A stretch of DNA of 35,788 nt from Actinacidiphila oryziradicis (lineage in GTDB: Bacteria > Actinomycetota > Actinomycetes > Streptomycetales > Streptomycetaceae): assembly GCF_005047355.1 (NCBI RefSeq), contig NZ_SUMC01000074.1, positions 668-36,455 on the forward strand, given 5' to 3'. The position numbers were made by a program, and so were the translations under genes. A model generated the notes under the pieces. The model made no database searches. It was not told where the DNA came from and worked only from the letters and a program-made list of their open reading frames with translations. Positions 1 through 7,233 of the stretch are shown piece after piece (position 1 is the first letter of the stretch; each line of letters opens with the position of its first letter).

Positions 1-1
1 C

Positions 2-259
2 CGCTTCCACATGCACTTCACCCCTACCGGCTCCTCCTGGACCAACCAAGTCGAATGCTGGTTCGGCCTGCTGACGGACAAGCTGATCCGACGCGGCGTG
101 CACACCTCCGTCCAGGCCCTGGAAAACGACATCCGGACCTGGATCCAGACCTGGAACGAAGACCCGAAGCCCTTCACCTGGACCAAGACCGCCGACGGGA
201 TCCTGAAATCGCTCGCCGACTACCTCACAAAAATCACCCCGTCCGGACCAAAAAAATAG
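2..259 (+). pseudogene. IS630-family transposase, C-terminal part (runs off left edge)
   Basis: The frame is open from the window edge to the TAG at 257-259 and encodes about 85 residues. It resembles the end of IS630/Tc1-type DDE transposases: HFTPTGSSWTNQVE-WF carries the third acidic catalytic residue (Glu of NQVE), followed by the usual I-RG, W-WNE and TWTKTADGIL blocks. The N-terminal catalytic half lies outside the window, so I cannot tell whether the element is intact. The element's right end follows at 260-297. Family assignment is by remembered motif pattern, not by a search. Confidence 0.8.
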
Positions 260-297
260 CAAGAACTTAGACTCGCTATTTACGACGCAGGACACTA
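260..297. repeat. probable right end of the IS630 element
   Basis: Downstream of the transposase stop the sequence runs into TTTACGACGCAGGACACTA, which looks like an IS630-type terminal inverted repeat ending at a TA dinucleotide (296-297). These elements duplicate a TA target. The same TA forms part of the stop codon of the TetR gene on the other strand (295-297), so the insertion appears to sit exactly at the 3' end of that gene. The matching left end is outside the window. Confidence 0.5.
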
Positions 298-864
298 GGT
301 AGGGATGCCGTCCGCGGCGACGGCGAGCAGGTCCGCCGCGCTGGTCGACAGTACCTGGGCGAAATCGGCTTGCTCGTCGGCCATGCACCGTGCGGCGGTC
401 AGGCGGAGCACTGCGATGCCGATGTCGGTGGCCAGGCGTGCCGTTTGCGGGTTGCAGCCGCGGTGCACCAGGGCGGCGGTGAGGGCCTCGGACAGCGACG
501 CCAGCTTGATCAGCTCGCGTTCCTTCAGTGGCGGATTGGCCTCGATGACCGCCGACCGCTCCCGCAGGAACTCGCGTGGACGGAACGCCTGCGGCGCGGT
601 GGCGAACGCGGCCAGCAGCGTCGGGAGCGCACCGGTGTCCGCGGGAGCGGCTTCGATCGCGGAGACGAGCTGCTCTTTGAGGTCCTCGCTGCCGCCGAAC
701 AGCACCTCGCGTTTGTCGGCGAACCATCGGTAGAACGACCGCTCGGTGAGGTTCGCGCGCTGCGCGATCTGCGCGACCGTCGTGCGGTCGTAGCCCTGCT
801 CGGTGAACAGGTCCAGCGCCGCTCGTTCGAGCCGACCGCGAGCGTTGCCTTCCCACCGTGCCAT
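295..864 (-). CDS. TetR/AcrR-family transcriptional repressor
   Basis: A 189-residue protein of normal TetR length. The N-terminal helix-turn-helix spans roughly residues 10-55 (ALDLFTEQGYDRTTVAQIA followed by ANLTERSFYRWFADKREVL), and the remaining helical domain would bind a ligand and dimerise. It is transcribed divergently from the MDR oxidoreductase at 955, and the 90-bp gap holds two copies of one palindrome, so autoregulation and control of the oxidoreductase are likely. A -10-like TATGCT lies 7 nt before the ATG, so the mRNA may be leaderless. The stop codon overlaps the TA target of the adjacent IS630 end, so the last residues may not be ancestral. The ligand is unknown. Confidence 0.9.
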   Translation of the reverse strand: MARWEGNARGRLERAALDLFTEQGYDRTTVAQIAQRANLTERSFYRWFADKREVLFGGSEDLKEQLVSAIEAAPADTGALPTLLAAFATAPQAFRPREFLRERSAVIEANPPLKERELIKLASLSEALTAALVHRGCNPQTARLATDIGIAVLRLTAARCMADEQADFAQVLSTSAADLLAVAADGIPT

Positions 865-870
865 CCTGCG

Positions 871-898
871 AGCATAGCGACTGCAGGTGCTGTCGTCA
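871..898 (-). promoter_or_regulatory. candidate leaderless promoter of the TetR gene
   Basis: On the minus strand TGACGA (898-893), a 16-nt spacer and TATGCT (876-871) form a plausible -35/-10 pair. Transcription would begin at or next to the ATG at 864. The -35 box lies inside the first operator copy, as expected for autorepression. Inferred from sequence only. Confidence 0.4.
877..896. promoter_or_regulatory. TetR operator, copy 1 (imperfect palindrome)
   Basis: GCGACTGCA-GG-TGCTGTCGT has two 9-bp arms with 7 of 9 positions complementary. Its right arm is identical to that of the perfect copy at 916-935. The centres of the two copies are 39 bp apart in the divergent tetR/oxidoreductase intergenic region. 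Confidence 0.7.
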
Positions 899-915
899 CT
901 CTGCTAGCGTGAATG

Positions 916-935
916 ACGACAGCACCTGCTGTCGT
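916..935. promoter_or_regulatory. TetR operator, copy 2 (perfect palindrome)
   Basis: ACGACAGCA-CC-TGCTGTCGT is a perfect 9+2+9 palindrome, 20 nt before the oxidoreductase ATG. Together with copy 1 it also creates a perfect 16-bp inverted repeat (883-898 against 914-929). Its size and placement fit a TetR dimer site. Confidence 0.75.
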
Positions 936-954
936 TACCTCGCGAGGAGACTTC

Positions 955-1878
955 ATGCGCACCCTTCGCTTCCACGAGTACGGAGCACCGCTCGACGTTC
1001 TGCGACTCGAAGACGCCGAACCTCCCACTCCCGGACCGGGGCAGATCCGCGTCGCCGTCCAGACATGCGGGCTGAACCCGGCCGACTGGGCGCTGTGCGG
1101 CGGACTCTTCACCGGCGGCCTGCCGCGCGGTATAGGACTTGAGGTGTCCGGCACGGTCGAGGCGGCCGGTGACGGAGTGACCGGCGTCGAGATCGGTGAC
1201 CCGGTGTTCGGCCCGGCGCCCTTCACAGGACCGACCGCCGGCGCGTCCGAGCAGGCTCTCCTCGACCTCTGGTTCCCGCGCCCGCCGGGGCTCGACCCGG
1301 TCGACGCCGCCGCGTTGCCGATGGCGGTCGAGACGGCCTACCGAGGTGTGGACGCCCTCGGCGTCCGCGCCGGCACCACCGTGCTGGTGCACGGCGCCGG
1401 CTCCACCGTCGGGTACGCCGCGGTGCAGATCGCGGTTCAGCGCGGGGCACGGGTCATTGCCACCGCCGGCGAGACGTACGCCAAGGCCCTGCGCGCCGCC
1501 GGCGCCGAAGTCACCGGTTACGGCGACGGCATGGCCGAGCGAGTGGGGGCACTCGCGGGCGGACCGGTCGACCTCGCCCTCGACGCGGCACCGGTCAGCA
1601 ATGCGTTGCCGGGCCTCGTGCGTACCGTCAAGGCGCCCGAACACGTGCTGACCCTCAGCGACTTCGCCGCGGCCGACGAACTGGGCGTGCGTTTCAGCGG
1701 GCCCGGCGGCGAGGGCACCGTGCGCAACGACGTGCTCGGCGCATACGCGCAGCTGGCATCTGCGGGTCGCTTCTCGGTACCAGTGGCCCGCGTGTTCCCG
1801 CTGGAGGACTGGCGCACGGCCGCGGAGCTGAGCCAGTCGGGACAGGCACGCGGCAAGCTCGTCCTACAGATCGGCTAG
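955..1878 (+). CDS. zinc-independent MDR oxidoreductase (quinone oxidoreductase/enoyl reductase type)
   Basis: A 307-residue NAD(P)H-dependent medium-chain reductase, close to the usual length for the quinone oxidoreductase subgroup. The N-terminal GroES-like domain includes LRFHEYGAP and CGLNPADWAL. The Rossmann domain begins near residue 140 with VLVHGAGSTVGYAAVQIA, the family's nucleotide-binding loop. Zinc-ligand cysteine clusters are absent. I start at the ATG at 955, because GAGGAG lies at 944-949; an upstream ATG at 913 would put the operator inside the coding region. Divergent from tetR and probably repressed by it, as is common for electrophile- or quinone-detoxifying reductases. The substrate is unknown. 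Confidence 0.88.
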   Translation: MRTLRFHEYGAPLDVLRLEDAEPPTPGPGQIRVAVQTCGLNPADWALCGGLFTGGLPRGIGLEVSGTVEAAGDGVTGVEIGDPVFGPAPFTGPTAGASEQALLDLWFPRPPGLDPVDAAALPMAVETAYRGVDALGVRAGTTVLVHGAGSTVGYAAVQIAVQRGARVIATAGETYAKALRAAGAEVTGYGDGMAERVGALAGGPVDLALDAAPVSNALPGLVRTVKAPEHVLTLSDFAAADELGVRFSGPGGEGTVRNDVLGAYAQLASAGRFSVPVARVFPLEDWRTAAELSQSGQARGKLVLQIG

Positions 1879-1900
1879 AACCGTGTCGACCAAGATCACT

Positions 1901-1933
1901 GTTCGGCGGGAGCTCCCCATCCCGCCGCCGAAC
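1901..1933 (+). terminator. possible hairpin after the oxidoreductase
   Basis: GTTCGGCGGG (1901-1910) pairs with CCCGCCGCCGAAC (1921-1933) with a small bulge, 22 nt after the oxidoreductase stop. There is no T-run. It coincides with the edge of the IS4 relic, so it may be chance. Confidence 0.35.
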
Positions 1934-2154
1934 TGATCACGCTGTATCACCAGCGGTGGGAGATCGAGACCGCCTACCTGGAGATCAAGTCCACCATCCT
2001 GGGCGGCCGTGTCCTGCGCGCCCGCACCCCTTCCGGCATCACCCAGGAGATCTACGCACTGCTGGTCACCTACCAGGTCCTGCGCCTGGCCATGGCCGAC
2101 GCCACCGCCACCCGCCCCGACATCGACCCCGACCGCGCCAGCTTCACCACCCTT
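1924..2154 (+). pseudogene. IS4-family transposase, C-terminal fragment
   Basis: In the frame of 1924 the sequence reads AAELITLYHQRWEIETAYLE and continues through VLRARTPSGI and LLVTYQVLRLAMADA. This is the Y-(2)-R-W-EIE-(2)-Y C-terminal signature of IS4-type DDE transposases. There is no start codon or catalytic N-terminus, and homology stops abruptly near 2154 where a different gene fragment begins. A dead remnant. Confidence 0.75.
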
Positions 2155-2165
2155 CTCGGAGAAGA

Positions 2166-2390
2166 TCTCCTCGCAAGCGCGGCAACACCATCGGCGGCGC
2201 GGGCGTCACCGACCAGGACATGCTGTCCGGGGCCCTGCACCTGCGCGATCTGGAGATGAGCCTGCGCGACATCGCCAAGCGGCTCGTCATCACCACGGGA
2301 GCGAAGAAGGGGCAGCACCCCTCGCCCGCCACCGTCATGCGAATGCTGCGCGAACACGACGAACAGACCGCTGCCGTCTCGGCGCCGTAG
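2166..2390 (+). pseudogene. serine recombinase C-terminal helix-turn-helix fragment
   Basis: About 74 residues ending at the TAG of 2388-2390. The segment MSLRDIAKRLVITTGAKKG followed by HPSPATVMRMLREHDE matches the C-terminal helix-turn-helix tail of actinobacterial recombinase-family proteins. The catalytic resolvase domain is missing. It is in a different frame from the IS4 fragment immediately upstream, so the junction near 2154-2166 is an illegitimate fusion of two mobile-element genes. Confidence 0.6.
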
Positions 2391-2596
2391 ACGATCCGTC
2401 AGGCGTTCGAGATCATCCCGTGGCGGGTTCTGGCGTATCTGGATCATGCCCCAATAATCGGCGCCTGCAGCGCCTCTCATGGCCGGAGGCCGGTGTTGCA
2501 GTCGGCGGCAGAAGGCGGGTGCGGGTGCCCGGAAGGCGGGCCTTGGCGTGGTGTGGGACGCGGCGGATGCGGCGTTGTTCCAGTTCGCCTGAAGGA

Positions 2597-2632
2597 GGCG
2601 CCGGCCAGGACGGGGACGAACTGGCCGGCGCC
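2597..2632 (-). terminator. perfect 12-bp hairpin downstream of the SDR gene
   Basis: GGCGCCGGCCAG (2597-2608) and CTGGCCGGCGCC (2621-2632) pair perfectly around a 12-nt loop, 70 nt past the stop of the minus-strand SDR gene. There is no clear U-tract, which is usual for high-GC actinobacteria. The rest of 2391-2702 holds no gene I can recognise. Confidence 0.55.
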
Positions 2633-2702
2633 GGATCGGGGGTGCGGGTTGCCGGTGATGGCGGTCGCCTTCGCGGACACAGCGGGTCTTTCCTTCGTGG
2701 GA

Positions 2703-3521
2703 TCAGGCGGCAACGAGCTGGTCGGCGAGTTTGCACAGGCGGCGTACGGTGCGGTCCTCGGTTGCGACGGGCGCGGCCGGGGAGAGCGCGGTGCGGTCGT
2801 AGTAGCCGCCGGGGACCAGCTCTGTCGCCGGGTCGCACAGTCGCACCACGCGGGCCGCGCCTTCGGCTGCGGGCTCGCCCTCGTGGGCATACAGCGGCAG
2901 CAGCGTGGTCTCGCAGATGCCGGGGTGGACGCTGACGGCCGTGCACCCGGTGGGGGCTTCGGCGCGGGCGAAGACGGTGAGGGCGAGCTGTGACTGGGCG
3001 TAGGCGGCGTGCCGGGAGTAGTGGCGGGCGCGGTTGAGGTCGTTCCAGGAGATGGAGGCGGTGCGGTGCATCGCGGAGGACACGTTGACCACCCGGCTGC
3101 CCGGGCGGGCGGTCAGCGGTCCGGCCAGGGCGCGGGTGAGCAGGTAGGCCGCCAGGAAGTTGACCTGGAAGGAGAGTTCGTGGCCGTCGGCAGTGAGGGT
3201 GTGCCGCTCGGGAGCGGCGACGGCGGCGTTGTTGACCAGGACGTCCAGCACCGGGTGGGCCGCGCCCACCATGCTGGCCAGCGCACGAACGTCATCGAGC
3301 CGCGCGAAGTCGGCCACCGCGAGGCGCAGTCGGGCCCGGTCGGCACCGGCGGCCACCAGCCGTTCAACGGCGTGGTGCCCGGACTCGGTGTCGGGGGCGT
3401 GGACGATGACGGTGCAGCCCTGTTCGGCGAGCAAGCGGGCGGTCTCCCAGCCGATGCCGGACGTCGCCCCCGTGACCAGGGCGGTGCGCGTGGGCACAGA
3501 AGGGAGAGCGGAAGAGGACAT
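2703..3521 (-). CDS. SDR-family oxidoreductase with altered catalytic lysine
   Basis: A 272-residue short-chain dehydrogenase/reductase. The cofactor loop TGATSGIG is near residue 18, the structural NNAA near 98, and a catalytic serine in NVSSAMH near 152. The catalytic Tyr174 sits in YAQSQ, so the lysine of the YxxxK motif is Gln178 (codon CAG). That lysine lowers the tyrosine pKa and holds the nicotinamide ribose, so activity may be reduced or changed. Other lineages may carry the same substitution, which I could not check. The start is supported by GGAG about 8 nt upstream. It is a single gene with a hairpin downstream and GTCA repeats about 240 nt upstream. The substrate is unknown. Confidence 0.85.
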   Translation of the reverse strand: MSSSALPSVPTRTALVTGATSGIGWETARLLAEQGCTVIVHAPDTESGHHAVERLVAAGADRARLRLAVADFARLDDVRALASMVGAAHPVLDVLVNNAAVAAPERHTLTADGHELSFQVNFLAAYLLTRALAGPLTARPGSRVVNVSSAMHRTASISWNDLNRARHYSRHAAYAQSQLALTVFARAEAPTGCTAVSVHPGICETTLLPLYAHEGEPAAEGAARVVRLCDPATELVPGGYYDRTALSPAAPVATEDRTVRRLCKLADQLVAA

Positions 3522-3759
3522 GATTCACTCCGGGAACGTGGGCAGGGGCAGGCGCGTAGGGGTGCCTACCCGTGCGCGAATGAAGGCGGCGGACCTCGGT
3601 CAGCCGCAAAGAGACGGCGCGTCACAGCGCCGGGAGAAGAACAGCGCGCCAAACCGACGGCACTCTATGAGGTGGCCGGTCGTCATGGCGCAGAACGCTG
3701 TTCACAACGTCCATTCAAGAACGCCGTATGCCCAGGCTTCAAGCCTTCGTATCCGTTCC

Positions 3760-3774
3760 TGACGCAGCTCTGAC
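3760..3774 (-). promoter_or_regulatory. 11-bp direct repeat pair GTCA-N7-GTCA (minus sense)
   Basis: On the plus strand TGAC occurs at 3760 and 3771, exactly 11 bp apart. In minus-strand sense it reads GTCAGAGCTGC-GTCAGG, about 240 nt upstream of the SDR start. It resembles the pairs elsewhere in the island. Confidence 0.4.
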
Positions 3775-3791
3775 ACCGTCCCTGCCTCCGC

Positions 3792-3837
3792 GTCAAAGCG
3801 GCGTCAGACTTGCGGGCCGCGCGCCAAGGACACGTCA
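3792..3837 (+). promoter_or_regulatory. double GTCA repeat box (11-20-11)
   Basis: Half-sites GTCA 3792, GTCA 3803, GCCA 3823 and GTCA 3834 are spaced 11, 20 and 11 bp. This nearly matches the boxes at 12631, 14538 and 15405. No intact plus-strand gene follows until 4996, so the gene it served may have been lost when the debris at 3926-4036 formed. Confidence 0.5.
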
Positions 3838-3925
3838 GGACGCATGGTGTGCTGGGTGGCCCGCCGTGCGGCCCGGCAGCCGGCGCAAGGTGGCGGCCGG
3901 ACTGTTGGTGCTCAAGCAATCGCTC

Positions 3926-4036
3926 GGCGAGCCAGGCGTAGCCGCCGTTGAAGGCGGCGCTGAAGGCTTCGAGTTTGCCGAGGAGGACCGCGGTGGGCGG
4001 GGTGCCGACGAGGCCGAGCAGGCAGACGACCAGGCA
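3926..4036 (-). pseudogene. NuoN-like C-terminal remnant
   Basis: Immediately after the stop of the DUF4118 gene, in another minus-strand frame, about 37 codons read LLGLVGTPPTAVLLGKLEAF followed by NGGYAWLA. This resembles the conserved C-terminal transmembrane block of NADH-quinone oxidoreductase subunit N and related proton-antiporter subunits. There is no start codon and no continuation, and it degrades into unrelated sequence below 3926. It marks an old recombination joint. Confidence 0.5.
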
Positions 4037-4038
4037 GC

Positions 4039-4791
4039 TCAGCCACCGTCCCGGGCGGGGCGGGGCGTGTTGAGCGCGGCGCCGACCTGATTCGCGATGG
4101 TCACCGCGACGAGGCGTGCTTGCAGGGACGGGGCGGCACCGGGTGTGGGTCGCATCATGAAGCGTCCGTAGAAGTGGCCGCCTGCGAGCGTGCGCAGTTC
4201 AACTTCTTGGTCCGGCAGCCCGAGCCGGTCGACGTCCCAGCGGGTGCGCCCCGAGACCACGGTGCCGTCCTGTTCCAGGCGCGGCGGATGGCCCAGCAGG
4301 CTCCCGTATTCGAAGCGGCAGCCGCTCAGCTGGAGCAGCCGGGTGAGCTGGTCGCGCACCAGGTCGACCACGGCGTCGGGGCCGGTGGCGGACTGGGCCA
4401 GCTCGGCGGTGTGGCGGATCTGGGACAGGTAGCCGGCGTCGGTGATGGCGATGACCTGGAGCCGGCGGGCGCGGGCGGCCAGCTGCGAGACAGCCAGGCC
4501 GACGGCGAGCAGCAGGACGGCCGTCGTCACATCGGCGGACCGGGTGATGGTGAACCGTTCGTACGGCATGGTCAGGAAGAAGTCGAACCAGACGGCGGCC
4601 GACAGGGCCGCGAGCGCCCCGGCGAGGCGATTGCCGATGGCGGCCACGCCGACCACGACCACCACCAGGACCAGAGCCGCGTTCGTGTTCGAGAAGCTGC
4701 CGCGGAACGGGACCAGCACGGCGGCGACGGCGAGGGGGGCCACCACGGCCGCGAGGATCGCGGTACCGTCCCGTGTGAGGCGGTGGAGCAT
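4039..4791 (-). CDS. free-standing DUF4118-GAF membrane protein (KdpD sensor-domain-like)
   Basis: A 250-residue protein. Residues about 10-110 form four closely packed hydrophobic segments (such as AILAAVVAPLAVAAVLVPF, ALVLVVVVVGVAAIG and AVLLLAVGLAVSQLAA) with the DUF4118 signature around WFDFFLTMPYERFTI. A GAF-like domain fills about residues 125-245. In full-length KdpD this pair of domains sits between the Usp domain and the kinase; here it is a separate protein with no kinase core. It is divergent, with a 204-bp gap, from a soluble KdpD at 4996 that lacks exactly DUF4118, so the two may act together as a split sensor. The role in signalling is inferred. Confidence 0.8.
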   Translation of the reverse strand: MLHRLTRDGTAILAAVVAPLAVAAVLVPFRGSFSNTNAALVLVVVVVGVAAIGNRLAGALAALSAAVWFDFFLTMPYERFTITRSADVTTAVLLLAVGLAVSQLAARARRLQVIAITDAGYLSQIRHTAELAQSATGPDAVVDLVRDQLTRLLQLSGCRFEYGSLLGHPPRLEQDGTVVSGRTRWDVDRLGLPDQEVELRTLAGGHFYGRFMMRPTPGAAPSLQARLVAVTIANQVGAALNTPRPARDGG

Positions 4792-4921
4792 TCCTACCTC
4801 CTGCTCTCCTGCCGGCGGGGGCCGACGTGCGGCGCCGCAGGTCGAACAGCCGTACCCGGAGGTGGCGCCCGGGTGTCATCAAGTCTGTCGCGCGAGCTGT
4901 CCGCAGGCACTCCTTGTGCAC

Positions 4922-4936
4922 GTCAGCGTTCCGTCA
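4922..4936 (+). promoter_or_regulatory. 11-bp direct repeat pair upstream of soluble KdpD
   Basis: GTCAGCGTTCC-GTCA has half-sites at 4922 and 4933, 11 bp apart, 60-74 nt before the KdpD start at 4996. A second pair 21 bp upstream is not clear. Orientation is sense to the downstream gene. Confidence 0.4.
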
Positions 4937-4995
4937 AGATCCAGGCACCTGGGCGGACACTGGGACAAGCGGGAGGGTCCGAAGGGAGGACCGTG

Positions 4996-7233
4996 ATGGA
5001 GCGCGGGCAGCTGCGTATCTATCTCGGCGCGGCCCCCGGCGTCGGCAAGACCTTCGCCATGCTCGCCGAGGGCCGTCGCCGGGCCGAGCGCGGCACCGAC
5101 GTGGCGGTCGGCTTTGTGGAGACGTACGGGCGGCCACGGACCGCCGCACTGCTGGAGGGCCTGGAGATCATCCCCCGGAGAAGCGTGCCCTACCGGGGTA
5201 CGTCCTTCACCGAGCTCGACGCCGACGCCGTGATCGCCCGGCGCCCGCAGGTGGCGTTGATCGACGAGCTGGCGCATACGAATGTGCCGGGCTCGCCCCG
5301 GACCAAGCGCTGGCAGGACGTCGAACGGATTCTCGATGCCGGTATCGCAGTGCTGTCCACGGTCAACATCCAGCACCTGGACTCGGTCAACGACGTCGTC
5401 CGGCAGATCACCGGGGTGCCGCAGCGGGAGACCGTCCCTGACGAGATCGTACGCCGCGCCGACCAGGTGGAACTGGTCGACATCACCCCGGAGGCGCTGC
5501 GCCGCCGGATGGCGCACGGCAACATCTACACCGCAGACAAAGTCGATGCCGCGCTGACCCACTACTTCCGAGTCGGCAATCTGACCGCGCTGCGCGAGCT
5601 GGCCCTGTTGTGGCTGGCCGACAAGGTCGATGACCAGTTGGAGAGCTATCGCGCGGACCACCAGATCGCCGGGACGTGGGAGGCACGCGAACGTGTCGTC
5701 GTCGCGCTGACCGGCGGGCCGGAGGGCGACACACTGATCCGGCGGGCCTCGCGCATCGCGGAGCGCACCAGGGGCGCCGATCTGCTCGCGGTGCACGTCA
5801 CACGCGACGACGCACTTGCCGGCGCCGACTCGGACCACCTCGCGGGCCAGCGCGTGCTGGTCGAATGCCTTGGCGGCACGTATCACCAAGTCGTCGGTGA
5901 CGACATCCCGACCGCGTTGCTCGACTTCGCACGCGCCGTGAACGCCACCCAGGTGGTGCTCGGCGCCTCGCGGCGGGGACGCCTCGGGCAGGTGTTCTCG
6001 CGCGGCGTCGGGCTGACCACGACCGCGCGGTCCGGGCCTATCGACGTTCACCTGGTCACCCACGAGCAGGCCGGTCGGGGGCGGCGCGCCGCCGGAGGCC
6101 GGGATGTGATGAAGCGGCGTGGGCGCGGGCACGCTGTCCCCGACACGGTGATGCTGTCTGCCCTGGCCGGGGGCGTACTGCGCGGTGAGCGCACCCTCGA
6201 TGCGCTGCTGGAGCAGCTCCGGGAGACATTCGGCCTGGCCTCGGTCACCCTGCTCGAACATCGGCCCGGCGCGCCGCTGACTCCGGACCGCCAACGCGAC
6301 CCGCGAAGCTGGCGAATCGCTGCCTCCGTCGGTGCCGAGCCCTGCGCCAGCCCCGACGAGGGCGACGTGGACATCCCGGTCGGTGACGGGCTGACGCTGA
6401 TTCTGCGCGGCCGGACTCTGCCCGCCGCCGACCGGCGGGTCCTGGAGGCGTTTGCGGTCCAGGCCGCCATCGCGCTGCGCCTTCGACGTCTGGAGGAGGA
6501 GGTCGAACGCCTGCGTCCCGTCGCCGAGGCCGATCGGGCACGAGCCGCGCTGCTCGGTGCCGTAAGTCACGACCTGCGCATTCCGCTGGCCTCCGCCGAG
6601 GCCGCCGTGGACAGCCTCGCCGACGCCAATGCCGAGCAGACCGGCGACGACCATGCCCAACTCGTCGCCACCGCCAGGGACTCGCTCGCACATCTCGACC
6701 GGCTGGTCGGCACCCTCCTGGACGTGAGCCGTGTGCAGGCCGGCACGCTCGGCATCGATGCTCAGCCCCTGGCCGTCGAAGACATCATCCCCACCGCTCT
6801 GGAGGGCCTCGCCGCCTCTGGCCAGCCCGTCGACATCCGAGTCCCCGACGGCATCCCCGAAGTCCTCACCGACCCCACACTGGCGGAACGGATCCTGGTC
6901 AACCTGATCTCGAACGCCCAGCACCACAACCCACCCGGCCGGCACGTCCTGCTGACCGCCAGCACCCACGCCGACCGGGTCGAGCTCCGGGTCATGGGCC
7001 ACGGCCCGGCCACCGTGGACGGTGACACGGGACTCGGCCTCACCCTCGCCCGGGCGCTCGCCGACGCTATGGGCGCAACCCTCATGCCCGAGGAAACTCC
7101 CGGCGGCGGCCTCACGATGACCCTCAGTCTGCCTGCCGTCGCACCAGCCACCACACCACTCGACGACACCGGCGACGAGACCGCCCACCCGGCGGTCATC
7201 AACCGTGTCGCCGACTGGCGTACCCGGCGTTAA
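4996..7233 (+). CDS. soluble KdpD-type sensor kinase lacking DUF4118
   Basis: 745 residues from the ATG at 4996, preceded by AGGGAGGA at 4983-4990. The frame is open much further upstream, but that part is a shadow of the divergent gene. The order is: KdpD ATP-binding domain with Walker A GAAPGVGKT (residues 11-19) and IDELAHTN; Usp domain (about 215-360); then a direct jump to GAF (about 390-490) without the four-helix DUF4118; HisKA with AVSHDLRIPLA (His525); and HATPase. The ATPase domain is degenerate: the usual D-x-G-x-G reads VMGHGPA, and the F-box/ATP-lid segment present in the paralogue at 9158 is missing. Autokinase activity is therefore doubtful. No response regulator follows. The stop overlaps the convergent gene in TTAA (7230-7233). 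Confidence 0.88.
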   Translation: MERGQLRIYLGAAPGVGKTFAMLAEGRRRAERGTDVAVGFVETYGRPRTAALLEGLEIIPRRSVPYRGTSFTELDADAVIARRPQVALIDELAHTNVPGSPRTKRWQDVERILDAGIAVLSTVNIQHLDSVNDVVRQITGVPQRETVPDEIVRRADQVELVDITPEALRRRMAHGNIYTADKVDAALTHYFRVGNLTALRELALLWLADKVDDQLESYRADHQIAGTWEARERVVVALTGGPEGDTLIRRASRIAERTRGADLLAVHVTRDDALAGADSDHLAGQRVLVECLGGTYHQVVGDDIPTALLDFARAVNATQVVLGASRRGRLGQVFSRGVGLTTTARSGPIDVHLVTHEQAGRGRRAAGGRDVMKRRGRGHAVPDTVMLSALAGGVLRGERTLDALLEQLRETFGLASVTLLEHRPGAPLTPDRQRDPRSWRIAASVGAEPCASPDEGDVDIPVGDGLTLILRGRTLPAADRRVLEAFAVQAAIALRLRRLEEEVERLRPVAEADRARAALLGAVSHDLRIPLASAEAAVDSLADANAEQTGDDHAQLVATARDSLAHLDRLVGTLLDVSRVQAGTLGIDAQPLAVEDIIPTALEGLAASGQPVDIRVPDGIPEVLTDPTLAERILVNLISNAQHHNPPGRHVLLTASTHADRVELRVMGHGPATVDGDTGLGLTLARALADAMGATLMPEETPGGGLTMTLSLPAVAPATTPLDDTGDETAHPAVINRVADWRTRR

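Larger units (their letters stand above)
3522..3925. other. intergenic region between SDR and NuoN relic
   Basis: About 400 bp with no gene I can support; the open frames here have shadow-like composition. It contains two divergent sets of 11-bp-phased GTCA repeats (3760-3774 and 3792-3837), annotated separately. Confidence 0.6.

Noticed and set aside
4879..7188. Long minus-strand open frame opposite the soluble KdpD
   Set aside because: Composition is that of an antisense shadow (GG, D and V rich, no motif); KdpD on the plus strand explains the region.
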